This document shows positions 8,686 through 16,560 of a stretch of 64,000 bases of DNA, one piece after another. The notes under the pieces were generated by a model. That model saw nothing but the letters and a program-made list of their open reading frames with translations, did not search any database and was not told the origin of the DNA. The stretch lies in assembly GCA_937990185.1 (NCBI GenBank), contig CALKBI010000024.1, positions 62,001-126,000 on the forward strand, given 5' to 3'. Both the position numbers and the translations under genes were made by a program. The DNA is from an uncultured Neomegalonema sp. (GTDB lineage Bacteria > Pseudomonadota > Alphaproteobacteria > Rhodobacterales > Rhodobacteraceae). Each line of letters opens with the position of its first letter. Within the stretch, counting starts at the first letter, position 1.

Positions 8686-9637
8686 ATCGCGGCAGCGTTC
8701 GATCCAAGAAGCCGTCAATACCGGCCCAAAACACGTCTTGAACCGCATCAACTTCCATCAAAGGTTCATGGCGCGAACCCGCCAAATGAATGTACTCCGC
8801 CTTAGAATTCGCATCGGCGAAAGCTCTGATTGCCTCTTTAGACACCACAGTATCTTCTTCGGCAGAGGCCACTAATGCAGGGATTTTCAACCATTCGTTC
8901 GGTAAAGACGCTACGCTGCCCATTTCGCGATAAGCTGCGCGCAGCCATGCGTGTGTCGTCCCGCCCAGCGTAAGATTAGGATGGTCCATCAGCATTTTCT
9001 CATGCCGGGCAAACCTGACCGGATCATGGGTCAGGACATTATCCTCGAACCCGCGTTCAGGCCCGGAGCGGTCGTCGCACCCCTGCACATATCGAGCGCC
9101 AAACCCTAAGCCTGTGAAGACATTCGAGACGATCCATGCGGTCCATGACCAAAACGGAGACAGGGCCAAACCAAGCATCGGCGGACTGAGGATTGCACCC
9201 ACCAATTCCGATTGCCGCCGCGAGACAAAGCGCGTTGTTGCCAATCCACCCATTGAATGGCCAAGCACGACCATCGGTATCTCACCAACAATATCGCGAA
9301 ACTGTTGATAGGCCGCGTCATAATCGTTTTGAAAGAGGCCAAAATCCTGAACGTATCCGGCTCTGCGATTGGGGATCAGGCGTTGCGACAAACCCTGACC
9401 GCGAAAATCGAACGCGGCGACGTGAAACCCGCGCGCTTGTAACGCACCAATCCACTCATAGGCTTTCTCAATATATTCGGTGCGCCCCTGTGCGAGCAGG
9501 ACAGCCCCGCGCGCTTCGCCTTTTGCGGGCCAATGCGCGAAGCGCAGCCCGATCCCATCCGATGTTTCAATAACCATACTGCGCCCGCCCGCAGGCGGGT
9601 CACCGTATAGGTCCGCCAATGCGGGGTGTGCGGTCAT
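8684..9637 (-). CDS. alpha/beta hydrolase (lysophospholipase/monoacylglycerol-lipase-like)
   Basis: A 317-residue serine hydrolase. The nucleophile elbow is GHSMGG, the oxyanion region is near AQGRTEYIEKAYEWIGAL, and the late His lies in AGSRHEPLMEVD, with the acid in ASAEEDTVVS. The order and spacing match the PldB/monoglyceride-lipase group that removes acyl chains from lysophospholipids or monoacylglycerols. No signal peptide, so cytoplasmic. It lies 15 bp downstream of the SCP2-domain gene and is probably co-transcribed with it, a lipid-handling pair. Confidence 0.88.
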   Translation of the reverse strand: MTAHPALADLYGDPPAGGRSMVIETSDGIGLRFAHWPAKGEARGAVLLAQGRTEYIEKAYEWIGALQARGFHVAAFDFRGQGLSQRLIPNRRAGYVQDFGLFQNDYDAAYQQFRDIVGEIPMVVLGHSMGGLATTRFVSRRQSELVGAILSPPMLGLALSPFWSWTAWIVSNVFTGLGFGARYVQGCDDRSGPERGFEDNVLTHDPVRFARHEKMLMDHPNLTLGGTTHAWLRAAYREMGSVASLPNEWLKIPALVASAEEDTVVSKEAIRAFADANSKAEYIHLAGSRHEPLMEVDAVQDVFWAGIDGFLDRTLPR

Positions 9638-9652
9638 CGAGAGGTCAATCTG

Positions 9653-9967
9653 TTAGCCGAGCAACCGTGCAACAGCCATCGCGGCGCCCATGCTGCCGTC
9701 AATCTTGATCTTGCCGGTCATGTAGGCGGCGGTCGGGTCCAGATCGCCTTCCATCATCTCACGGAAAGTGTCCTCGTTCGCAGTAATGGTGCAATCGGCC
9801 TCTGTATCGCTGTCCGAAGCAACGGTTGGTGGAGCATTATTGCCATCGACAAGGATTGCTGCCTCGCCTTCAAAGTCAAAACGCACTGTTGATCCAAACG
9901 AATCCGCGCCGGACATTTTTTCTTGAAGTGCCTCGACAGCCTTGGCGATCGTCGCATCATCCATCAT
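9653..9967 (-). CDS. SCP2 sterol-carrier-domain protein
   Basis: A 104-residue single-domain SCP2 protein: the central DSDTEADCTITANEDTFREMMEGDLDP segment and the ending MTGKIKIDGSMGAAM are hallmarks of the fold, which binds acyl-CoAs or other lipids in a hydrophobic tunnel. I start at ATG 9967 because AAGGAGA stands 3-9 bases before it; the longer frame back to 10066 has no such signal. It precedes a lipase-like hydrolase by 15 bp, consistent with fatty-acid or lipid turnover. It diverges from the TPR gene at 10066. Confidence 0.88.
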   Translation of the reverse strand: MMDDATIAKAVEALQEKMSGADSFGSTVRFDFEGEAAILVDGNNAPPTVASDSDTEADCTITANEDTFREMMEGDLDPTAAYMTGKIKIDGSMGAAMAVARLLG

Positions 9968-10065
9968 AGTTCTCCTTGAAGGGCCTAACGCCCGCCATAA
10001 TATACGAGCCGAATACCGTAGACTCGCCGACTGGTCCAGAGCGTTACATGGGAAGGTAAAGATCA

Positions 10066-10689
10066 ATGATGGAAATATCGGTGCTTTCGCCCCTGAGGGC
10101 TACGGTTTTGGCTTTCGTGATTGGCTTTGCGCCTTCCGTTCTTGCGCAAGATCAAGATAATGCCAGTTCAGATACGGAAGAGGTCGCGGCGGAACAGCCG
10201 AAACAGTTGTCGGATGAAACAACAGACACGCTTTTCGAGCGGCTCATGGAGGCCGAGGAGCGCGAGGCATCGCGGATTGAAAAAGAAATTACCGACCGTT
10301 GGGCGAAATCCGGCAGCGACTCGGCTGATCTATTGTTGATCCGGGGCCGTAAAGCCTTGGAAAAGCGTGAGATCAAGAAAGCCATTGCTCATTTTTCGCG
10401 CCTGATTGCTTTTGAGCCGGATTTTGCAGAAGGCTGGAATGCCAGAGCAACTGCACATTTTGCCGACCGCAATCTTGGCCGCGCGCTCTCGGATCTCTAC
10501 GAAGTGCTGAGGATCGAACCCCGCCATTTCGGGGCGCTGATTGGCTTGGGCTTGATTATGGAAAGTTTAGACCGTGATGATGACGCCCATGCTGCTTTCA
10601 GCGCAGCACTGGAGATTCATCCAAATATCGATGGCGCTGGCGACGGCATCGAGAGGCTTAAAAAATCTGTCGAAGGCCAGCCAATCTAA
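10066..10689 (+). CDS. exported TPR-repeat protein
   Basis: A 207-residue protein with a signal peptide (cleavage after VLA, about residue 27), an acidic linker, a charged coiled-coil-like segment (RLMEAEEREASRIEKEI) and about three tetratricopeptide repeats, e.g. AIAHFSRLIAFEPDFAEGWNARATA, ALSDLYEVLRIEPRHFGALIG and AHAAFSAALEIHPN. TPR arrays hold protein partners; the location would be the periplasm. This layout is widespread in alphaproteobacteria with no assigned function. It converges on a DUF3108 protein gene. Confidence 0.82.
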   Translation: MMEISVLSPLRATVLAFVIGFAPSVLAQDQDNASSDTEEVAAEQPKQLSDETTDTLFERLMEAEEREASRIEKEITDRWAKSGSDSADLLLIRGRKALEKREIKKAIAHFSRLIAFEPDFAEGWNARATAHFADRNLGRALSDLYEVLRIEPRHFGALIGLGLIMESLDRDDDAHAAFSAALEIHPNIDGAGDGIERLKKSVEGQPI

Positions 10690-10712
10690 GTAACTGATCT
10701 AGCTTGTCTTTG

Positions 10713-11495
10713 TTAAGGTCGCAAAGTACCGATAGCGAAACCTAACTTGGTTTTGCCTGCGACGCTGACGATCCGATGAATATCGTCTTCGCCGCGTTCG
10801 AACCAGATATCGAACGGAAAGTAACGCTGCTCATTTTGCAGGTTGCCTTCAAAACCGGCGATTCGCTCGTAAACGCCGAAACACCAAGTCGTTGGCGCGT
10901 TCCACTCTGGAAGAGGGGGAGTTTCTCCTTCCGGGCGTTTGTCATGCGGAAAAAGAATAATGTCGTAGCGGCGCTTGCCATCGAAGACTGGGATCGTCCG
11001 GTTGCAGAGGTCTGCATGATTGCGGGGGTTCATAATCGTGACAGCCGCCGTTACCGGATCGAGCGTTCCGGGATGCTCGGAAGCCTTTGTATCGTATGAT
11101 TTTTTCTCTTCGGGCGGTGTGATCGAAACGGTCGCAACTTCGCTGTTATACGAGATATTGACCCCGCGGTCTTCGCTGCGGGTTGTGTAGGCGGTCTTGT
11201 AGGTGTCAGGCGCGAGGTATCCTCGGGTATGGCGATACCCTTCGGCGAAGGCATCCACTTCTCCATTGATCAAAAGATCAAGGATTCCGCGTGTTTCGAC
11301 GACGGACCGCGCGGTATAGCCCAATGCGCTAACCGATCCGCCAAAGGTGATCTCCGCGATAGAAAATCCACCGATATAAAAATCATATGTTGTGAAGAAA
11401 TGATTCTTCTCATCGAATTTTTCACTGGCGGAGGCATGCCCACAGAGGATCAGAGTCATGCAAAACCCTTGGAAAAGCCTTGTAAAACTCTTCAT
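10713..11495 (-). CDS. DUF3108 exported protein
   Basis: A 260-residue protein with a signal peptide (MKSFTRLFQGFCMTLILCGHASA, cleavage before Ser24) and the beta-rich body of DUF3108 proteins: the YDFYIGGFSIAEI opening, the DPVTAAVTIM middle and PFDIWFERGEDDIHRIVSVAGKTKLG near the end. These look like long lipid-binding beta sheets at the outer membrane or periplasm; function is unproven. ATG 11495 is chosen because GGAGGAG lies just upstream; the frame extends to 11681 without support. In several alphaproteobacteria a DUF3108 gene sits close to rpmB, as here. Confidence 0.85.
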   Translation of the reverse strand: MKSFTRLFQGFCMTLILCGHASASEKFDEKNHFFTTYDFYIGGFSIAEITFGGSVSALGYTARSVVETRGILDLLINGEVDAFAEGYRHTRGYLAPDTYKTAYTTRSEDRGVNISYNSEVATVSITPPEEKKSYDTKASEHPGTLDPVTAAVTIMNPRNHADLCNRTIPVFDGKRRYDIILFPHDKRPEGETPPLPEWNAPTTWCFGVYERIAGFEGNLQNEQRYFPFDIWFERGEDDIHRIVSVAGKTKLGFAIGTLRP

Positions 11496-11705
11496 TTCTC
11501 CTCCTGACTTTTCAAATGGCCTATAAAATCCAGATCGCCAATGCCGCATCCCGGCAAAAGAACGTATCTGCATCTTTGCGCCAGAAATATTAACAGGGAT
11601 TTTATGTATCGGATGAATCGAGCACCGAGGGGACTTGCGTTGAAACATTTGTTCGATCCGGCAGAGCGGATATAGAGGCAACGCCCTGACCCTTTCGGCG
11701 AGAAG

Positions 11706-12713
11706 ATGAACAGCACTCTAAATACCGTACCGAGCTTGACCGCTTCGACCCAAGCGCTGCGACAGGCATTGATTGCCGGAGAGCGCAGGGCGTTGTCCCG
11801 CGCGATCACATTGGTTGAATCCACCCGGCCCGATCACCGCGCGCAAGCCACGGCTTTGCTCAGCTCGTTAACGGCTGAGACCGGCGGCGCGATGCGCATT
11901 GGTCTGTCGGGCACGCCCGGCGTAGGCAAATCAACCTTTATTGAGAGCTTCGGGATGCAGTTGATTGAGCGGGGCCGCAAAGTCGCGGTTCTCGCGGTTG
12001 ATCCGTCTTCGACCATCGCGGGCGGGGCGATCCTTGGGGATAAGACCCGCATGGAGCGTCTGGTCCGGGCCACCAATGCGTTTATCAGGCCGTCTCCTTC
12101 GGGCGGTGCGCTTGGTGGCGTCGCCCGCCGCACCCGTGAGGCGATTTTGCTCTGCGAAGCCGCCGGTTTCGACACGGTGCTGGTTGAGACGGTCGGCGTC
12201 GGCCAATCCGAGACGACCGTGGCGCAGATGACCGATATGTTCCTGCTCTTGCTGGCCCCCGCTGGTGGAGACGAGCTGCAAGGCGTCAAGCGCGGCGTCA
12301 TGGAAATTGCCGACATCGTGGTGATCAACAAAGCCGACGGAGACATGAAACCTGCCGCGATCCGCACACGTGCCGATTACGCCTCGGCCCTGCGCCTGTT
12401 CCGCCCCCGCATCGGCGAAGCCAGCGGTTATCCGATGGCGCTGACGGCTTCGGCCTTGGAAGAAAGCGGGTTGGAAGACGTCTGGAGCGCTCTTGAAGCG
12501 CTCGATAGCGCGCGCCGTGCCTCCGGCTTCCACAGCCGCCGCCGCGAAACCCAAGCCCAGCAATGGTTTGATGCCGCGTTAGAGGCCCACCTGATGACAG
12601 CCTTCCGCGAGAAAACCGACCTAGCCACCCTCCGCGCCCAAGTCACCGCCGGAACCCTAACCCCCGACACCGCAGCAGAGCAGGGCGTAAGCGCGTTTTT
12701 GGATAAGACCTAA
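11706..12713 (+). CDS. meaB: methylmalonyl-CoA mutase-associated GTPase MeaB
   Basis: A 335-residue G3E-family GTPase (MeaB/ArgK). It protects and reactivates B12-dependent methylmalonyl-CoA mutase by gating cofactor loading. The Walker A is GTPGVGKST, with the family's VDPSS (switch), ETVGVGQSE and the NKAD base-specificity motif all present, and a helical dimerisation tail at 290-335. The mutase subunits are not in this window. It sits between DUF3108 and rpmB as a single gene; the 380 bp after it hold repeats but no clear terminator. Confidence 0.95.
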   Translation: MNSTLNTVPSLTASTQALRQALIAGERRALSRAITLVESTRPDHRAQATALLSSLTAETGGAMRIGLSGTPGVGKSTFIESFGMQLIERGRKVAVLAVDPSSTIAGGAILGDKTRMERLVRATNAFIRPSPSGGALGGVARRTREAILLCEAAGFDTVLVETVGVGQSETTVAQMTDMFLLLLAPAGGDELQGVKRGVMEIADIVVINKADGDMKPAAIRTRADYASALRLFRPRIGEASGYPMALTASALEESGLEDVWSALEALDSARRASGFHSRRRETQAQQWFDAALEAHLMTAFREKTDLATLRAQVTAGTLTPDTAAEQGVSAFLDKT

Positions 12714-12717
12714 ACCC

Positions 12718-12747
12718 CGCCCCGATCGCAAGAACCGGGGCCTCGCG
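12718..12747. repeat. direct repeat copy A (30 bp)
   Basis: Begins CGCCCCGATCGCAAGAACCG; the same 30 bp recurs at 12903-12932 with a single mismatch (G to T). Copy A contains a CCCCG...CGGGG dyad; the T in copy B breaks it. Confidence 0.75.
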
Positions 12748-12851
12748 ACGCTGGTTACAAAAGAAAATCGTCTGGACCTGGGCTCTGAAGGCCGGAGTGG
12801 TGGTTCTTACTGTTACAGAACCCCGCAAAATTAAGTGCACAAGCGACTATC

Positions 12852-12878
12852 CGGGTCCCTGGCCTTTGCCCGGGACGG
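12852..12878. repeat. REP-like stem-loop
   Basis: GGTCCCTGGC...GCCCGGGACGG forms a GC-rich hairpin around CTTT. Its look (a stem-loop centred on GGTCCCT/CGGGAC followed by GGTGAGACTC) is like dispersed intergenic repeats of alphaproteobacterial genomes. Only one copy is in this window, so dispersal is inferred. Confidence 0.45.
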
Positions 12879-12902
12879 TGAGACTCACGTCACTGCCGTC
12901 TC

Positions 12903-12932
12903 CGCCCCGATCGCAAGAACCGTGGCCTCGCG
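12903..12932. repeat. direct repeat copy B (30 bp)
   Basis: Second copy of the 30-bp unit at 12718-12747, one mismatch. The two flank the REP-like hairpin in the meaB-rpmB spacer. The rest of the 12714-13093 gap shows no supported gene. Confidence 0.75.
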
Positions 12933-13093
12933 CATAGAAGCACTGAACTCAGGGCAATGCGGCTACCGCGTACATGGCACGGCTCAAATTCCCACACCAC
13001 CCCTTGACGCCCGCTGCTCTGATCAGTAAAGACCACCCTCCAAAGCGGCGCGCTATCGGGCGCGGCGATTCATTTGTTTTGAGGATTTTCGAT

Positions 13094-13393
13094 ATGGCCC
13101 GTCGTTGTGAGCTTTCCGGCAAAGGCGTTCTGACCGGTAACAATGTCAGCCACGCGAAAAACCGCTCGCGTCGCCGGTTTCTGCCGAACCTGAATAACGT
13201 GACACTGGCCAGCGAAAGCCTTGGCCGCAGCTTCAGCTTTAAAATCGCTGCAAGCACGCTGCGCACGGTCGATCACCGGGGTGGCTTGGATGCATACCTT
13301 CTGAAAGCCCGCGACACCGAATTGTCGCCATCGGCTCTCAAAGTGAAAAAAGAAGTTGTTAAGCTTGCCCAAGCCGCTGAATCAGCAGCCTAA
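13094..13393 (+). CDS. rpmB: 50S ribosomal protein L28
   Basis: A 99-residue basic protein matching alphaproteobacterial L28: [27 protein letters not shown]-type opening, [10 protein letters not shown] and the [16 protein letters not shown] middle. It binds 23S rRNA in the large subunit. ATG 13094 gives the family's normal length; the frame's upstream part is spacer. A strong terminator follows 23 bp later. Ribosomal-protein codon bias and monocistronic layout suggest a constitutive promoter in the preceding spacer. Confidence 0.96.
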   Translation: MARRCELSGKGVLTGNNVSHAKNRSRRRFLPNLNNVTLASESLGRSFSFKIAASTLRTVDHRGGLDAYLLKARDTELSPSALKVKKEVVKLAQAAESAA

Positions 13394-13416
13394 CTTCTAA
13401 ACCACCTTGGAATTCT

Positions 13417-13454
13417 AAACCCCGTGCGAGCCAGTCTCGGCGGGGTTTTCTTTT
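13417..13454. terminator. Rho-independent terminator after rpmB
   Basis: AAACCCCG (13417-13424) pairs with CGGGGTTT (13441-13448) and is followed by TCTTTT. It lies between convergent rpmB and the glycosyltransferase gene, and the AAA on the left arm could let it work in both directions. Confidence 0.85.
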
Positions 13455-14679
13455 ACCGCGACGGAAAATTCTGTCCCAAAACCTGCTCGTAGACATCCAG
13501 CGTCGATGATTGCATCCGCTCGATAGAGAAATGCAGGGCAACCCGCGTTGTGGCTGCGTCAAAAACCCAACCGCGCTGTTCTTCGGTCAGATCGAGGATT
13601 TCCTCCATTGCCGAGGCCATCGCCGCCGCGTTCCCCGGCTCGACCAAAACACCCGTAGTGTCGTCATCGACCGTTTCACATCCGCCGCCATGATTTGTCG
13701 CGATGACCGGACATCCCATCGCTTGCGCTTCAACAGCGACCCGTCCAAAGGCTTCCGGGTCCGTGGAGGCGGATAAAACGCAATTTGCCAACATATAAGC
13801 GGCAGGCATATCGGTGCAGGTTCCAACGATGCGTATGCAGTCGGCGGTTCCCGTGCCCGTGATGCGTCTTTCCAGGCCGCTCAGATAGCCCGAACCTGGC
13901 TTGTCACTCCCGACGATTAAGCCCAGAAAAGCATCGCTCCCGCGTTTTTCGCGGACGATCTTGCAGGCATCAATAAAGACTTCCTGACCTTTCCAGCGCG
14001 TGAGGCGTCCCGGCAGCATAAAGATCGGGCGCGCTTCTTCTTCTAAGCGCCATTCACTCACCAGCGTTGCGATCCGGTCGGGCGAGACAAGATCTCTGGA
14101 GAAAATTGACAGATCAGCCCCGCGCGGGATCGTCACAATGTTCGCCGGATCAGTGCCGTGGCGCTCGCGGATCATACCGGCGATAAAGTTCGATACGGCG
14201 ATGACCGGCTTACCCCGCGCCATCACGCTGTTATAGCGGCGTTTCCCCATCGGTCCCTCGTTATAGGCGCCGTGGTAGGTGGTGATAAAAGGCGTTCCGG
14301 TTTTTTGAGTTGCCCTCCAACCGCTCCATGCAGGAGCGCGGCTGCGAGCATGAACGAGATCGACGCCCTCGCGCCGGATCAGTCTTTTCAATCGTCCGGT
14401 GTTGAGCCACATCCGCACGGGGCCTTTGCGGTCGAGCGGCATGTGAAAAATCTCGGCTCCCATCCTTCGCAACTGCGGCTCCAGCTTTCCGCCTGTTGTG
14501 GCGATTAGCGCACGGCCTCCTGCACTGACGATTGCTTGAGCGATCTCCAATGCGCCGCGTTCCACACCACCTTCATTTAAGGCGGGCACGAGTTGCAGAA
14601 TTGTCGGAGCTTTCTTGCCGCCTTCGTGTGAACGCGATAGCTCATCAGAAGCATTACGACTTGAGGAGGTGCGCGCCAT
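13453..14679 (-). CDS. GT4-type glycosyltransferase
   Basis: A 408-residue GT-B fold glycosyltransferase (family 4 type). The N-terminal domain starts at ILQLVPALNEGGVERGALEIA, the acceptor-side half; the C-terminal domain has PGRLTRWKGQEVFIDA and the EX7E motif EAFGRVAVE followed by MGCPVIATNHGG, which bind the nucleotide-sugar. Likely builds a glycan or glycolipid on the cytoplasmic face. The first 24 residues are Ser/Arg-rich and lie antisense to the ribosome-binding site of the divergent hydrolase gene; the only in-frame Met is at 14679, so the start is forced but odd. Substrate unknown. Confidence 0.88.
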   Translation of the reverse strand: MARTSSSRNASDELSRSHEGGKKAPTILQLVPALNEGGVERGALEIAQAIVSAGGRALIATTGGKLEPQLRRMGAEIFHMPLDRKGPVRMWLNTGRLKRLIRREGVDLVHARSRAPAWSGWRATQKTGTPFITTYHGAYNEGPMGKRRYNSVMARGKPVIAVSNFIAGMIRERHGTDPANIVTIPRGADLSIFSRDLVSPDRIATLVSEWRLEEEARPIFMLPGRLTRWKGQEVFIDACKIVREKRGSDAFLGLIVGSDKPGSGYLSGLERRITGTGTADCIRIVGTCTDMPAAYMLANCVLSASTDPEAFGRVAVEAQAMGCPVIATNHGGGCETVDDDTTGVLVEPGNAAAMASAMEEILDLTEEQRGWVFDAATTRVALHFSIERMQSSTLDVYEQVLGQNFPSR

Positions 14680-15430
14680 GGGCGACCCTGACTTTATTAC
14701 AACGAATGATGGTCGTTGTATCGCTTATCATAGGGTGCTCGCGCAAGGATCGGATAATAAGCCGGGGGTTGTGTTCTTTGGTGGCTTCAAATCCGACATG
14801 ACCGGCAGCAAAGCGCTTTATCTTCAAGAACTCTGCGAAGCGCTTGGACTGGCTTATCTCAGATTCGATTATACCGGGCATGGCGCGTCATCCGGTGCTT
14901 TTGAGGATGGCTGCATCGGTGATTGGGCACAAGATGCCCGCGACGTCATCGCGGCGCTTACAACAGGGCCGCAGATTTATGTCGGCTCGTCTATGGGGGG
15001 CTGGATTGCCCTTTTGATTGCGAGAGACGCACCGGAGAACGTCGCGGCGATGATCGGAATTGCCGCTGCGCCTGATTTTACGGAAGATTCGATGTGGGCC
15101 GTTAGTTCTGAGTCCCAGCGCCGTGCTATTATGGAGCAAGGCTTCCTTGCGTTACCCAGCGAATATGGCGATTCATATGTCATAACGAAGCATTTGATTA
15201 AGGATGGCCGTGAGAATCTTATCCTTCGTTCACCTTTACACGCGCCATTTCCTGTTCGATTGCTGCACGGAACTGCCGATAGCGATGTCCCTCACGAACG
15301 CGCCCTTGCATTGCTTTCTCATATTGAGGGGCCGGACGTGCGCGCCACACTTTTGCGCGGTAGCGAACACAGAATGAGCGATGAAAAGGAACTTCTTCTG
15401 TTGAAAGAAACACTTACGAGCCTTTTGTGA
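14678..15430 (+). CDS. alpha/beta hydrolase
   Basis: A 250-residue alpha/beta hydrolase. Nucleophile elbow GSSMGG, oxyanion loop near FFGGFKSDMTG, acid in LHGTADSDVPHE and His in GSEHRMSDEKE. The closest resemblance is to the palmitoyl-protein thioesterase ABHD10-like/dienelactone-type small esterases found in alphaproteobacteria and mitochondria. A strong GAGGAGGT lies 7 bases before ATG 14678. The start codon overlaps that of the divergent glycosyltransferase by two bases. Substrate unknown. Confidence 0.87.
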   Translation: MGDPDFITTNDGRCIAYHRVLAQGSDNKPGVVFFGGFKSDMTGSKALYLQELCEALGLAYLRFDYTGHGASSGAFEDGCIGDWAQDARDVIAALTTGPQIYVGSSMGGWIALLIARDAPENVAAMIGIAAAPDFTEDSMWAVSSESQRRAIMEQGFLALPSEYGDSYVITKHLIKDGRENLILRSPLHAPFPVRLLHGTADSDVPHERALALLSHIEGPDVRATLLRGSEHRMSDEKELLLLKETLTSLL

Positions 15431-15554
15431 CTTGGCTGCAACTTAAAGTGTTTCGTTAAGAGACAGATGAAATTAATGCAAAGTCAGTCACTTATAGGCT
15501 TTTCTTTCCATATAAAATTAGTATAGGCTCTGTTAAGGATCGGAAACGAGAACA

Positions 15555-16514
15555 ATGTTGCAATACCTCGATTTTGAAAAAAGCGTCGCGGAACTGGAAG
15601 GCAAGGCAGAGGAACTGCGTGTCCTCGCCAAGGATGATCCTGAAATGGATATCGGCGCTGAAGTTTCGCAACTGGAAGAGAAAGCGCAAAAGCAACTCAG
15701 TGATCTTTATAGAAAACTGACCCCTTGGCGCCGTTGTCAGGTCGCAAGGCATCCCAATCGCCCTCATGCTCTACAGGTCATTGAGAGTTTGATTGATGAT
15801 TTCACTCCACTGGCCGGAGATCGCGGTTTTGCCGAAGACGAGGCCGTCGTCGGGGGTTTAGGCCGGTTTCGGGAGCGCTCGGTTGTTGTTTTGGGTCAAG
15901 AAAAAGGGGCTGATACGAACGAACGGTTACGCCGTAACTTCGGTATGGCCAGGCCTGAAGGGTATCGCAAAGCCATCCGTTTGATGGATTTGGCGGATCG
16001 TTTCAATCTACCGGTTCTGACCTTTGTGGACACGCCCGGTGCGTATCCCGGCAAGGGCGCAGAAGAGCGCGGGCAGGCTGAAGCTATTGCACGCTCAACC
16101 GAAAAATGCCTTGAGCTAAAAGTGCCCGTAATCGCGTCGGTTATTGGCGAGGGCGGGTCCGGTGGTGCGATTGCCCTCGCAACAGCAAACCGGGTGCTGA
16201 TGCTTGAAAACTCCATATATTCAGTGATTTCCCCGGAGGGGTGCGCATCAATTCTCTGGAAAAATGCTGATAAAGCGCAAGATGCGGCTGCTGCGTTACG
16301 GCTGACGGCCCAAGACTTGCTCTCTCTTAATGTTGTGGATGCAGTCGTTGCCGAACCTCTTGGTGGAGCGCACCGCGACAAAAGACAGACCGTTCAATCT
16401 TTGGGAGATGCCATTGAAGAGGCGCTCGCAACTTATGACGGAATGGACGGCGCAAATATACGCCTTGAACGCCGCGAGAAGTTTCTCGCGATGGGACGGC
16501 AAAAACTTGACTAA
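15555..16514 (+). CDS. accA: acetyl-CoA carboxylase carboxyltransferase subunit alpha
   Basis: A 319-residue protein of normal AccA length. With AccD it moves the carboxyl group from carboxybiotin to acetyl-CoA, the first committed step of fatty-acid synthesis. The helical N-terminus ([17 protein letters not shown]), the [12 protein letters not shown] block, [10 protein letters not shown] and the oxyanion loop [10 protein letters not shown] are all present. The preceding 124 bp are AT-rich and likely hold the promoter. A large META-domain lipoprotein gene follows after 46 bp and may be co-transcribed. Confidence 0.96.
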   Translation: MLQYLDFEKSVAELEGKAEELRVLAKDDPEMDIGAEVSQLEEKAQKQLSDLYRKLTPWRRCQVARHPNRPHALQVIESLIDDFTPLAGDRGFAEDEAVVGGLGRFRERSVVVLGQEKGADTNERLRRNFGMARPEGYRKAIRLMDLADRFNLPVLTFVDTPGAYPGKGAEERGQAEAIARSTEKCLELKVPVIASVIGEGGSGGAIALATANRVLMLENSIYSVISPEGCASILWKNADKAQDAAAALRLTAQDLLSLNVVDAVVAEPLGGAHRDKRQTVQSLGDAIEEALATYDGMDGANIRLERREKFLAMGRQKLD

Positions 16515-16560
16515 CCGAACCGGCGGAACAGCCGGACGGATATAATGAAGGAGACGGCTG

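Noticed and set aside
11931-12563. 210-codon leftward frame inside meaB
   Set aside because: Exact antisense shadow of meaB, whose GTPase motifs are intact; composition is that of a reverse-strand shadow.
12835-13029. 64-codon frame in the meaB-rpmB spacer
   Set aside because: Covers the REP-like hairpin and direct repeat; no ribosome-binding site and no domain.
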